Positions 19,000-27,222 of a stretch of DNA of 42,679 bases are shown here, piece by piece. This DNA comes from Candidatus Zixiibacteriota bacterium. GTDB lineage: Bacteria > Zixibacteria > MSB-5A5 > GN15 > FEB-12. The position numbers and the translations under genes were made by a program. The stretch lies in NCBI GenBank assembly GCA_034439475.1, contig JAWXAN010000050.1, positions 1 through 42,679 of the forward strand, written 5' to 3'. A model generated the notes under the pieces. The model saw nothing but the letters and a program-made list of their open reading frames with translations, had not been told where the DNA came from and did not search any database. The number at the start of each line of letters is the position of its first letter. Within the stretch, counting starts at the first letter, position 1.

Positions 19000-19080
19000 C
19001 ACCCATAAAGGGTGTACGACCATTCGTCACGGGTTTGCGGCCTGAGCGCAACAGATGCAAAACGAAGTCTGTAAGGACAT

Positions 19081-20328
19081 ATGAATCGTAGAGCAGTAGT
19101 AACAGGAATAGGTGTTCTCACTCCCAACGGGAATACTGTTGACAGTTTTTGGAACAGTCTTCTTGCGGGCGAATCCGGTATTGCTCCAGTTACGCGGTTC
19201 GACGTTTCAGCCTACCCGACGCGTATCGCTGGCGAAATAAAAGGCTTCGATGCTGGCGAGACGATGGACAAAAAAGAGTCCCGCCGAATGGACCTTTCGG
19301 CCCAGTATGCCGTCGCCACAAGCGTTCAGGCAATCGCAGATTCCGGTCTGAATGTTTCATCTCTTGATTTGGACAGGTGCGGCGTTGTTATTGGATCGGG
19401 TATAGGCGGTATCTCCACTTTTGAGGACCAGCATTCCCGTCTTATGGCGTCCGGACCCGACCGGGTGTCCCCTTTCTTTATTCCCATGATGATTATTGAT
19501 ATGAGCGCGGGGCTTGTTTCCATGCGTTTTGGCTTCCGCGGACCAAACTATGCAACTGTCTCGGCCTGTGCTTCATCGGCCCATGCCATCGCTGATGCCT
19601 ATCGTATCATTCAACGGGGTGAAGCCGATGTTATGGTAACTGGCGGAGCCGAGGCGACAATCACGCCGACCTCAATGGCAGGATTTTGCCAGGCCAAAGC
19701 AATGTCAACGCGCAACGATGACCCCGCCCGGGCATCGAGGCCTTTTGATACCGAACGCGATGGCTTTGTTATGGGCGAAGGTTCAGCCATTCTGATTCTT
19801 GAAGAATATGAGTATGCCAAAAAACGGGGAGCCAGAATATACGGCGAAATACTCGGGGCAGGTATGACGGCCGATGCCTATCATATGACCGCGCCGCACC
19901 CGGAAGGAATAGGGGCGCGCAAGGCGATGGAGAATGCAATCAAGAATGCAGGGCTTCAAGGTAATAACATCGATTACATAAATACTCACGGCACCTCGAC
20001 AGGACTTGGGGATATCGCTGAAACCAAAGCCATCAAGGCCGTGCTCGGCGATCATGCCCGCACCATTCCGGTTAATTCGACGAAATCGATGACTGGCCAT
20101 CTGCTCGGCGCGGCTGGAGCAGTCGAAGCGATTGTAGTTCTCAAAAGTATTGAAACGAACATGGTTCATCCGACTATTAACCTCGAAAATCCCGATCCCG
20201 AGTGCGATCTTGACTATGTGCCGAACAAGAAACGCGAATGGCCGGTCAATATTGGCATGTCAAACTCTTTCGGTTTCGGCGGTCACAACGTTTCCCTTAT
20301 ATTGGGTCGGGTCAATGGAGCCCGTTAG
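19081..20328 (+). CDS. fabF: Beta-ketoacyl-ACP synthase II (FabF)
   Basis: FabF elongates acyl-ACP with malonyl-ACP. The 415-residue protein has the Cys-His-His triad of this class: Cys163 in SACASSAHA, His303 in NTHGTSTGLGD and His340 in MTGHLLGAAGA. It ends with MSNSFGFGGHNVSLILGR, also typical. It lies 100 bases after acpP, with a terminator-like hairpin between them, and is followed by rnc after six bases. Length and motifs are normal. Confidence 0.97.
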   Translation: MNRRAVVTGIGVLTPNGNTVDSFWNSLLAGESGIAPVTRFDVSAYPTRIAGEIKGFDAGETMDKKESRRMDLSAQYAVATSVQAIADSGLNVSSLDLDRCGVVIGSGIGGISTFEDQHSRLMASGPDRVSPFFIPMMIIDMSAGLVSMRFGFRGPNYATVSACASSAHAIADAYRIIQRGEADVMVTGGAEATITPTSMAGFCQAKAMSTRNDDPARASRPFDTERDGFVMGEGSAILILEEYEYAKKRGARIYGEILGAGMTADAYHMTAPHPEGIGARKAMENAIKNAGLQGNNIDYINTHGTSTGLGDIAETKAIKAVLGDHARTIPVNSTKSMTGHLLGAAGAVEAIVVLKSIETNMVHPTINLENPDPECDLDYVPNKKREWPVNIGMSNSFGFGGHNVSLILGRVNGAR

Positions 20329-20334
20329 AGATAG

Positions 20335-21084
20335 ATGGGTCTTCGCCGCTTTTTAAGAAAACTACTAAGAACCAAACCAACCGATGGCCTCAAAAGTCTT
20401 CGGCCCGCTGAATCAATCCTCGGATATCATTTTTCCGATCCCCGCCTGCTTATGCTTGGACTTACCCACCGTTCGGTCGTGCGAGTCACCGAAACAGAGG
20501 AAGTTTCAAACGAACGACTGGAATTTTTGGGGGATTCAGTGCTCGGCATGGTTATCGCCGAGATGCTCTATCGCGATTACCCCGAAATGGCCGAAGGTCA
20601 GCTCACAAAATTCAAAGCCATGCTTGTTAACGAAGCTACACTGGCAGGAATGGCCAAAGCGTCCGGTTTAAATCAATTCATCAGGCTTTCGCCCGAAGAA
20701 GATCGTACTGGCGGAAGGGAACGGGCATCGATTATATCTGATTCATTCGAGGCTGTTATCGGCGCGGTCTACCTCGATGGCGGACACCAGGCGGCATCAG
20801 TGGTTATCGACCGCCTTATTTATGCCAACAAGGAAAACATTATCAGTGATTCCTCCCAGAGAAATTATAAAGGGGAACTGCTCGAGATGTCCCAGTCACG
20901 CGGAGAGGGCGCGCCGAGATACGATGTTGTCTCCGAAGAAGGACCCGATCATGAGAAAATCTTCTATGTCGCCGTGACTATTGCCGGAGAACAGATAGGG
21001 GAAGGCTCTGGTCTTTCAAAAAAAGAAGCCGAACAAAAAGCCGCCTCGGCGGCCCTTCAACGATATACCTCGCTCAGCAGCTGA
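20335..21084 (+). CDS. rnc: Ribonuclease III
   Basis: RNase III cuts double-stranded RNA during rRNA and mRNA processing. The 249-residue protein has the signature NERLEFLGD at residues 59-67 and the second acidic cluster DSFEAVIGAVYLDGG. A C-terminal double-stranded-RNA-binding domain follows (from about 175, YKGELLEMSQSRG to KKEAEQKAASAAL). The start lies six bases after fabF. The fabF-rnc pairing is common in bacteria. It is the last gene of this cluster. Confidence 0.95.
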   Translation: MGLRRFLRKLLRTKPTDGLKSLRPAESILGYHFSDPRLLMLGLTHRSVVRVTETEEVSNERLEFLGDSVLGMVIAEMLYRDYPEMAEGQLTKFKAMLVNEATLAGMAKASGLNQFIRLSPEEDRTGGRERASIISDSFEAVIGAVYLDGGHQAASVVIDRLIYANKENIISDSSQRNYKGELLEMSQSRGEGAPRYDVVSEEGPDHEKIFYVAVTIAGEQIGEGSGLSKKEAEQKAASAALQRYTSLSS

Positions 21085-21526
21085 TTCACTTTCAATCTCC
21101 TTCAATATATTTTCATCACCGATTCAGCCTTCGCAATAAGGCGATCAACGATACATGACTGTTGATTTACTCTTCCATATTTCTATTTTCTCATAGGAGC
21201 AATCATCGGTGGGCGCATTATCATGTCGTGATTTTTTTCTTTGTAGACATGAGTGATTGCATGCGTGATGAACAAATGAGATGTTCATCATCGATGTGTA
21301 ATAATGCGCGATGTAATACTGATCGCTCTTCTGATTGTTCAGTTGGTGTAGATTGACTGCAAGAAAATATTTGATGATGTCAACTTTTTTTATTGACATT
21401 TAAATATAATTATCGTTATTAACTGATGAATGTGTAATAGGTCAGGTGATGCAAGTCATCATCGCAAGATGACGATGCGCGGAACTTGACTAACAACGAA
21501 AACGCTTTGCTAAAGGAGCACGATCA
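21085..21526. other. A+T-rich structured intergenic region before the histone-like gene
   Basis: This 440-base stretch holds no credible gene on either strand. It has a perfect 9-bp stem with a 7-base loop (TGATGAACA at 21266-21274 with TGTTCATCA at 21282-21290). A shorter stem (GTCATC 21455-21460 with GATGAC 21468-21473) lies in the probable leader of the next gene. A promoter-like element is at 21393-21421. Repeated GATG/CATC words give it a distinct composition. Confidence 0.5.
21393..21421 (+). promoter_or_regulatory. Probable promoter of the histone-like gene
   Basis: TTGACA at 21393-21398 is followed after 17 bases by TTATTA at 21416-21421, inside very A+T-rich DNA. The same TTGACA-N17-TTATT pattern precedes the atp operon. 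Transcription from here would give a leader of about 100 bases. Confidence 0.5.
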
Positions 21527-21637
21527 ATGCCAGCTGCAAAGAAAGCCGCCAAGAAGTCAACCGCTAAGAAGTCAACCGCTAAGAAGTCGACTGCTAAGAA
21601 GTCGACTGCCAAAAAGGCGACCAAGAAGAGAAAGTAA
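21527..21637 (+). CDS. Histone H1-like lysine/alanine-rich peptide
   Basis: This 36-residue gene encodes MPAAKKAAKK followed by four STAKK units and ATKKRK. Half of its residues are Lys or Arg, and it has no acidic, aromatic or large hydrophobic residue. It resembles the C-terminal tails of eukaryotic H1 and the bacterial Hc1/HctB-like proteins, which bind DNA non-specifically; nucleoid binding is therefore inferred. AAAGGAG nine bases before the ATG, a perfect -35 box and two terminators show that it is a real, probably well-expressed, single-gene unit. The 15-base repeat units use nearly identical codons and could expand or contract in copy number. No paralogue lies nearby. Confidence 0.8.
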   Translation: MPAAKKAAKKSTAKKSTAKKSTAKKSTAKKATKKRK

Positions 21638-21647
21638 CTACCGCTGC

Positions 21648-21669
21648 AAAAACCGTTCAGCGGTTTTTT
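21648..21669 (+). terminator. Intrinsic terminator of the histone-like gene
   Basis: AAAAACCG (21648-21655) pairs with CGGTTTTT (21661-21668) across the loop TTCAG, and the T run continues. It lies ten bases after the stop codon. Confidence 0.75.
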
Positions 21670-21704
21670 CAAAAGAGTTACATCGGTTGTTAACACAATC
21701 GAAC

Positions 21705-21735
21705 ACTGGCCCGCTTCACGCGGGTCAGTTTTTTT
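21705..21735 (+). terminator. Second intrinsic terminator in tandem
   Basis: ACTGGCCCGC pairs with GCGGGTCAGT (10 bp with one G-T pair, loop TTCAC), followed by seven T. It lies 35 bases after the first terminator. The tandem arrangement isolates the histone-like gene from etfB, or could end a short separate RNA. Confidence 0.75.
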
Positions 21736-21875
21736 ATGCCTGAAACCCTCTGAGGCGGCCATTATCACCTCGCGGTTTTCTTGACTTTTCCCCTCTCATA
21801 GCCCATATTCGAGCTCAATAAATGAAGCGTGTTCGTTATAAAAAGATCTGAACTGAAATCCGGAGTTATTACCGA

Positions 21876-22661
21876 ATGAATATCGTCGTCTTAGTCAAAC
21901 AAGTTCCTGAAATAGCCTTAATCAAAGTCGATGAATCAGCCAACCAAGTTCTGCTGCCCCAGGGGCCGGGTGTGGTCAATCCCTTCGATGAATACGCCGT
22001 CGAGGAGGGACTTCGACTTCGGGAGAAGACCAATGGTAAATGCATCGTGATGTCGCTCGGAAGCGAACGAGCCGAATCGGCCCTTCGTGATTGTCTTGCC
22101 CTCGGCGCGGACGACGCCTATTTATTGAACGATGAGCTATTCCTTGGCTCCGATCCACAAGCTGTTGGGAAAATACTTGCCGCAGGACTTAAGAAACTTG
22201 GAAACTTTGACCTTGTGCTGGCCGGCAAACAATCTGTCGATGCTGATTCCTCGCAGGTTCCTTCAGCGGTCGCCGCCGCGCTGGATTTGCCGCAGGCGAT
22301 GTTTGTCAAAAAATTTGAATCGGCAGCCGCGGACAAAGTAACGGTCTATCGAACGACCGAAGACGGCTATGATATTGTTGAGCTTCCCCTGCCGGCAGTA
22401 GTTTCTGTGGTAAAAGAAATCAATGAGCCGCGTTTGCCTTCGTTGAAAGGGAAGATGGCCGCCAAGAAAAAAGAGATTGTTAAATGGTCGGCCGCTGACC
22501 TTGGCTTGACCAAAGACGGCATCGGAGCTAATTCACAGACCAAAACGCTCAAAGTTTCCCCGCCGGCGCCTCGTTCTAAAGGAGAGATGATCGAAGGGGC
22601 TTCGCCTGAGGAAATAGCCGACAAGCTTTTCAATAAGCTGAGGGAGAATCAGGTAATTTAG
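21876..22661 (+). CDS. etfB: Electron transfer flavoprotein beta subunit
   Basis: EtfB pairs with EtfA to shuttle electrons from acyl-CoA and other dehydrogenases, using FAD, with an AMP site in EtfB. The 261-residue protein begins MNIVVLVKQVPE and has NPFDEYAVEEGLRLRE (about residues 35-50). GADDAYLL and the conserved GKQSVDADSSQVPSAVA region (about 117-133) follow, and then the ETF-beta signature-like VKEINEPRLPSLKGKMAAKKK. No etfA gene follows; a cupin gene does. EtfA must be elsewhere in the genome. A 10-bp stem spans the stop codon. Confidence 0.93.
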   Translation: MNIVVLVKQVPEIALIKVDESANQVLLPQGPGVVNPFDEYAVEEGLRLREKTNGKCIVMSLGSERAESALRDCLALGADDAYLLNDELFLGSDPQAVGKILAAGLKKLGNFDLVLAGKQSVDADSSQVPSAVAAALDLPQAMFVKKFESAAADKVTVYRTTEDGYDIVELPLPAVVSVVKEINEPRLPSLKGKMAAKKKEIVKWSAADLGLTKDGIGANSQTKTLKVSPPAPRSKGEMIEGASPEEIADKLFNKLRENQVI

Positions 22662-22690
22662 ACGTCGTCGACCTCCTGATTCTCTAATTT
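22644..22690 (+). terminator. Hairpin at the end of etfB
   Basis: GAGAATCAGG (22644-22653) pairs perfectly with CCTGATTCTC (22675-22684) around a 21-base loop that contains the etfB stop codon. The T tract after it is weak (TAATTTT). It may be a weak terminator or an mRNA-protecting stem. Confidence 0.45.
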
Positions 22691-22704
22691 TCGACACACT
22701 ATCA

Positions 22705-23070
22705 ATGCGAATTCGCAAACTTTCTGACTGCAAACTCATTGTCGCCGGGGATAGCACCAATCTCCGCGAACTCCTTCATCCAAAGCGAACATCGGGCTTT
22801 CATGGCGGGTACTCGCTGGCCCACGCCTCGTTGACTCACGGGACTAAATCCCGCAAACACCGGATGAAGACCGACGAAGTCTACTATATCCTGTCAGGCA
22901 CAGGGGAGATGCATATTAATGAAGAAACGGCCGTTGTCACAGCCGGTGACTGCATTCATATTCCGCCCGGGTCGTCTCAATGGATTAAAAATATCGGGAG
23001 CGATAAACTAACCTTCCTCTGTATTGTTGACCCGGCTTGGAATGCCAACGATGAGATAATCCTCGAATAA
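22705..23070 (+). CDS. Small cupin-domain protein
   Basis: The 121-residue protein is a single-domain cupin. Motif 1 is GTKSRKHRMKTDEVYYILSG (about residues 46-65). It keeps one His and the Glu, but the second His of the usual HxH is Met. Motif 2 is GDCIHIPPGSSQWIKNIG, with Gln where many cupins have the last His. These replacements are known in a subfamily of small cupins, so metal binding may differ from the classical type. The substrate cannot be told. It lies 43 bases after etfB and is probably co-transcribed in part. Confidence 0.8.
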   Translation: MRIRKLSDCKLIVAGDSTNLRELLHPKRTSGFHGGYSLAHASLTHGTKSRKHRMKTDEVYYILSGTGEMHINEETAVVTAGDCIHIPPGSSQWIKNIGSDKLTFLCIVDPAWNANDEIILE

Positions 23071-23152
23071 ATAGTCGGTTGGCCCAAGAACTTACTGGGT
23101 CGGGCCAGTTTCAATTTTGACATAGTCACTATAAACACAATATATTCCCGAT

Positions 23153-25399
23153 ATGTATTTGCTCTTTTCCCGACTCTGGCGCCGAATCGGTTCTTTGCCC
23201 TTATTCTTCACAAGCCTCGTTTTGGCGGCTGTCTTATTTACACAAAATGCTTATGCCGATGCCATCAGATACGCCCTTAGTGATATTCGTGTGCTCTATG
23301 TTTATGACCAGCCTGCTGATATCGACTGGCCGGTTCTCTATTATCTGAACGAGGAATACGGCGCGACAATATATCTGGTGAGGGTAGGCTCAGGTCAAAA
23401 TAGTGGCGTCAGTACGTCGAAAATTCCTGATAAGGAGATTTTCCATCACACATATACTATCAATGAGAACGTATCGGCTGCGGCTTCATACGACAGCCTG
23501 CTAAGCAGTATATTTCGGCCCCGCCCACCCGACATAGTCTTATTTAGTGTGAATACTAACGCTCCAATCATTCAAGCTATTAGGACAAAGACTGAGCGGG
23601 TAAATACTATTTTCTCTACCAGCAAAATATATGAGCAGTTGGATGTTTCGGACTCGATAAAGCCCGCCGGAATTGTCATTAATCTTGCAGAATTTGAGCT
23701 GAGATACCGCGAGCGTATGATTTCAGAGATTCCCCAACTGAAGCTTGCGGACGATGCCGCAGGCGTTGAAAACCGGCGAACATCGCGATACCAATTTATG
23801 GAATCGGGTAATCAAATTCTCCCCTCTGGTCCGGATTTCCTGTCCGGGATGAGTACATTTCGGCTTGTTTCACTCCTTGATACGCTTCTAAAAGATGACG
23901 GGGTCAAAGAAGTAGCCATCCGACAAGCCAGAAATTATATATCGCTCATGAGCCACGCCGACAAGGCGGCCGGTCTGACACGCGTGACATCGTCTGTTAA
24001 GGGCTACAAAGAGTTGCTCGCGCTTCAGGAGCAGATTCTTACCGATGCAAAAATCTCGAAACATCAGGAATTCATCGGTTATTTGTCATCACTTGTTGCA
24101 AAAGCGGAGCGGGCAGTTCAGGCAGAAGTCGGGTTATCATATTCTGGCGAAATAGTTCTGAGAGATTCACCCGATGGTCCGGTTGTCAAATTAATTTCCG
24201 CGTTATCTGTAACCGGGCCAACCGAGGTTGAGTTATCCACAATCCGCTTCCATCCCTATTGGGACAGCTCCATTGTTGTTCTTGATTCCGTTCCTCGGAC
24301 TGTTACTCCACACCAGACCTTTGTGCGTGAGTATCTGGTGGACATTGACCCGTCGCGATTGCAGTCATCGATGCCGGAATCGCTGAAATTTAGCGCAGAA
24401 CTTGTTTATTTGCAGATTCCGTTGACGGTTTTTTCGACTCGCCCATTATTTGTCACACCGGAGCTTTCGATTCAGTTCGTTCCAAGCTTTTCATTTGTAG
24501 ATCCGGTGGCGCGGATCAATGTCGACAAAGTTGTCAGCCCGCTCCACTGGCGGGTCATGCTGACAAAACCGCCGAAGTTTTCCGGCCGGGTGAAATTGAC
24601 CCTCGAAACGCCGACGGGGCTCTTCGCCGGAGCCTACAAACAGGATATAATGCTCGAGAAGGGTTCAGTATATGAGAGCATTGATATTCCGTTCAGCGTT
24701 TCAAACCTTTTTGCCCTGGGAATTCAGCAAGGCGTTATCACACTAACAGCAGATAACCGAAATGTCTCGACCGACACCGGGCTGATACGAATTGCCGAAT
24801 GCGCTATAAATCCAACCCGCAAAATTGCTTTCCTGCCTGATTCACTCGGACTTCTCGAAGACATCCTCCGCATGACTGATGCCGGATTTCAGCCCTTGAC
24901 CGACCGCGGGTTACTAACTGCCGACCTTGATGCCTACTCGGTCATCGCTATAGGCTCAGGAGCCATTAGGGACTATCCATCGCTTGAATTGGTCTCGGAT
25001 CGAATTACAGATTTTGTTCATGCCGGTGGTACGCTTCTGATTTTCGGCCAATCCGAAGAACTCCCGCGTGGACTTTTGCCGTTTTCATTTGCTCCATCGC
25101 CCGAAAGGCCCTCATCGGCTAATATAAGGAACAGACTTCCCGAAGCTGCTCTTCTGACAAAACCAAATATGATTGTTGATAAGATTCTCTATTCTGGTTT
25201 CTCGGGCAAGACACTTATGTCTGCGGCACGACTATCACCGGCCGAAGTCATCTACGCCACTGAATCGGGTGCCGCACTGCTTGCGGTCTCACGGTTAGGG
25301 AATGGACAGGTAATTTATTGCGGACTTCCTCTGCTGGAGATGATCTCCCAACTCAATATCGAAGCCATTCACTTATTGTCCAATATTCTGAACTACTGA
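23153..25399 (+). CDS. Large exported protein with C-terminal GATase1-like domain
   Basis: The 748-residue protein has a signal peptide (residues 1-36, ending NAYA). Residues 40-200 look like an alpha/beta region (DIRVLYVYDQPADIDWPVLYYLNEEYGA). The middle (about 320-530) is beta-rich with immunoglobulin-like strands. The last 170 residues (from KIAFLPDSLGLLEDIL; AYSVIAIGSGAIRDYPSLE; FVHAGGTLLIFGQ) resemble the class I glutamine-amidotransferase-like fold seen in exported hydrolases and sugar-related proteins. No nucleophilic Cys is evident there, so a binding role is possible. I do not recognise the family. It precedes the ABC exporter genes and may share a transcript with them. Confidence 0.55.
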   Translation: MYLLFSRLWRRIGSLPLFFTSLVLAAVLFTQNAYADAIRYALSDIRVLYVYDQPADIDWPVLYYLNEEYGATIYLVRVGSGQNSGVSTSKIPDKEIFHHTYTINENVSAAASYDSLLSSIFRPRPPDIVLFSVNTNAPIIQAIRTKTERVNTIFSTSKIYEQLDVSDSIKPAGIVINLAEFELRYRERMISEIPQLKLADDAAGVENRRTSRYQFMESGNQILPSGPDFLSGMSTFRLVSLLDTLLKDDGVKEVAIRQARNYISLMSHADKAAGLTRVTSSVKGYKELLALQEQILTDAKISKHQEFIGYLSSLVAKAERAVQAEVGLSYSGEIVLRDSPDGPVVKLISALSVTGPTEVELSTIRFHPYWDSSIVVLDSVPRTVTPHQTFVREYLVDIDPSRLQSSMPESLKFSAELVYLQIPLTVFSTRPLFVTPELSIQFVPSFSFVDPVARINVDKVVSPLHWRVMLTKPPKFSGRVKLTLETPTGLFAGAYKQDIMLEKGSVYESIDIPFSVSNLFALGIQQGVITLTADNRNVSTDTGLIRIAECAINPTRKIAFLPDSLGLLEDILRMTDAGFQPLTDRGLLTADLDAYSVIAIGSGAIRDYPSLELVSDRITDFVHAGGTLLIFGQSEELPRGLLPFSFAPSPERPSSANIRNRLPEAALLTKPNMIVDKILYSGFSGKTLMSAARLSPAEVIYATESGAALLAVSRLGNGQVIYCGLPLLEMISQLNIEAIHLLSNILNY

Positions 25400-25455
25400 G
25401 ATTTCTTTTTGTTATAATAGCCTGATAATAGAGAAACCAGTTGGAAAAGCAGGAT

Positions 25456-27222
25456 ATGTCATCTTCGTCTGATACCCGCTCGAAAGCGGGACGATTTACA
25501 GTAATATTTAAATATCTCAGGCAATACCGGGGCTATCTCCTTTTTGGCGCAGTTGCCGTTATTCTCTCGAACGTCCTCGGGCTTACAACCCCCTATATTA
25601 TTAAAATTATCTATGACATGCTCGAGCAGAATCAGGCTATCAGCACAGTTGTTCCCTATCTGTTGCTCATGATTGCCCTTGCGGCCTCGTCCGGTTTTTT
25701 TAGGTATCTGATGAGGCGGACAATTATCTGGATGTCCCGCAAATTGGAATACGAACTTCGAGGCGAAATGGTCAATCACCTGTTGAAACTGTCGCCGTCG
25801 TATTATGACAACAACCGTACTGGCGATATTATGGCAAGGTTGACAAATGACCTCGAAGCCGTGCGTATGATGGTCGGCCCGGGTATTATGCAGATGTCCA
25901 ATACGATTATCACTGTTATAGTCGCGCTCGCCTTCATGATTGCCCTTTCGCCGAAACTGACCCTCTATGCGCTCATTCCGGCCGCGGTTTTGCCGATTGT
26001 AGTCAACCGTTTGGGGACACTCTCGCATAAGCGATATATCAAAATCCAGGAACATTTTGCCGATTTGACCGCCGCGGCGCAGGAAAACCTTGCCGGTGTG
26101 CGAGTAGTCAAGGCGTATCGTCAGGAGAACAAAGAATTCAATTATTTTGCCGGAATGTCACTGAAATATTTCGACCTCAATATGGATATGGGCAAACTCA
26201 TGGCGACCTTCTATCCCATGATTGCTTTTGTCGGGGCTGGGTTGGTTTTGACTGTGCTTTATTTCGGCGGCAAGGGAGTTATCAACAACGAGATGTCACT
26301 CGGTTCGCTGGTCGCCTTTTTTGTCTACTTGAACATGCTTCTCTGGCCGATTATTGCGGTCGGGTGGGTGATTAGCCTGTATCAGCGCGGAATAGCTTCG
26401 CTTGACCGTATCAATGAGATACTCCACACCGAGCCCGATATTCCGGCCCTTGACAATGGCCATAAAGGGCCAATGCGCGGAGATATCGAAATTCGTCATC
26501 TTACATTCAGCTATGACGATCGAATAATCCTCAATGATATCAGCCTGACAATTAAAGCCGGCGAAACAATCGGAATTGTCGGCATGACTGGGTCGGGCAA
26601 GACAACGCTCGTATCCCTTCTCGGGCGGCTCTATCCGGTTCATCGCGGACAGATATTTATCGATGGGGTCGATATCAACGACTGGAGTCTGCATGCCCTG
26701 CGAAGTGGAGTGGGTTTTGCCACACAGGAGTCATTTTTATTCTCAGACAGCCTCACTGATAATATCCGCTTTGGGCGCGATGATTCCGACCTTTCAAAAG
26801 TTACCGAAATGGCGGAAATGGCGGCTCTGTCAAAAGACATTAAGACCTTTCCACGCGGATACGACACTATTATCGGCGAGCGCGGCATTACCCTTTCTGG
26901 CGGTCAAAAACAGCGCACAGCAATCGCGAGGGCTTTGTTAATTGACCCGGCGGTGCTTGTTTTGGACGACGCCACATCGTCGGTCGACACCGAGACCGAA
27001 GACCAAATAAACAGCCGGATCCATATCCGCGATGAAAAATGCACGACGATCATTATCTCGCACCGCGTTTCATCGGTCAAAGAAGCCGACCAGATAATTT
27101 ACCTCAAAGACGGTAAAATCGCCGAGCGCGGAGGCCATCATGAATTGATAGCCGTCGATGGTTACTATGCTGCGCTCTACCGTTCGCAATTGATGGCCAA
27201 GGAACTGGAGACATTGGAATGA
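25456..27222 (+). CDS. ABC exporter half-transporter with degenerate catalytic glutamate
   Basis: This type IV (MsbA-like) exporter subunit has about 588 residues. Six membrane helices lie in the first 310 residues, followed by a nucleotide-binding domain. The domain has Walker A GMTGSGKT (376-383), signature LSGGQ (from 480), and Walker B ending LDDATSSVD, where Asp505 replaces the catalytic Glu. It overlaps the next ABC gene by four bases (ATGA), so the pair forms a heterodimer. The frame can begin at TTG 25441, but ATG 25456 is preferred. The substrate (lipid, drug or peptide) is not evident from the sequence. Confidence 0.9.
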   Translation: MSSSSDTRSKAGRFTVIFKYLRQYRGYLLFGAVAVILSNVLGLTTPYIIKIIYDMLEQNQAISTVVPYLLLMIALAASSGFFRYLMRRTIIWMSRKLEYELRGEMVNHLLKLSPSYYDNNRTGDIMARLTNDLEAVRMMVGPGIMQMSNTIITVIVALAFMIALSPKLTLYALIPAAVLPIVVNRLGTLSHKRYIKIQEHFADLTAAAQENLAGVRVVKAYRQENKEFNYFAGMSLKYFDLNMDMGKLMATFYPMIAFVGAGLVLTVLYFGGKGVINNEMSLGSLVAFFVYLNMLLWPIIAVGWVISLYQRGIASLDRINEILHTEPDIPALDNGHKGPMRGDIEIRHLTFSYDDRIILNDISLTIKAGETIGIVGMTGSGKTTLVSLLGRLYPVHRGQIFIDGVDINDWSLHALRSGVGFATQESFLFSDSLTDNIRFGRDDSDLSKVTEMAEMAALSKDIKTFPRGYDTIIGERGITLSGGQKQRTAIARALLIDPAVLVLDDATSSVDTETEDQINSRIHIRDEKCTTIIISHRVSSVKEADQIIYLKDGKIAERGGHHELIAVDGYYAALYRSQLMAKELETLE

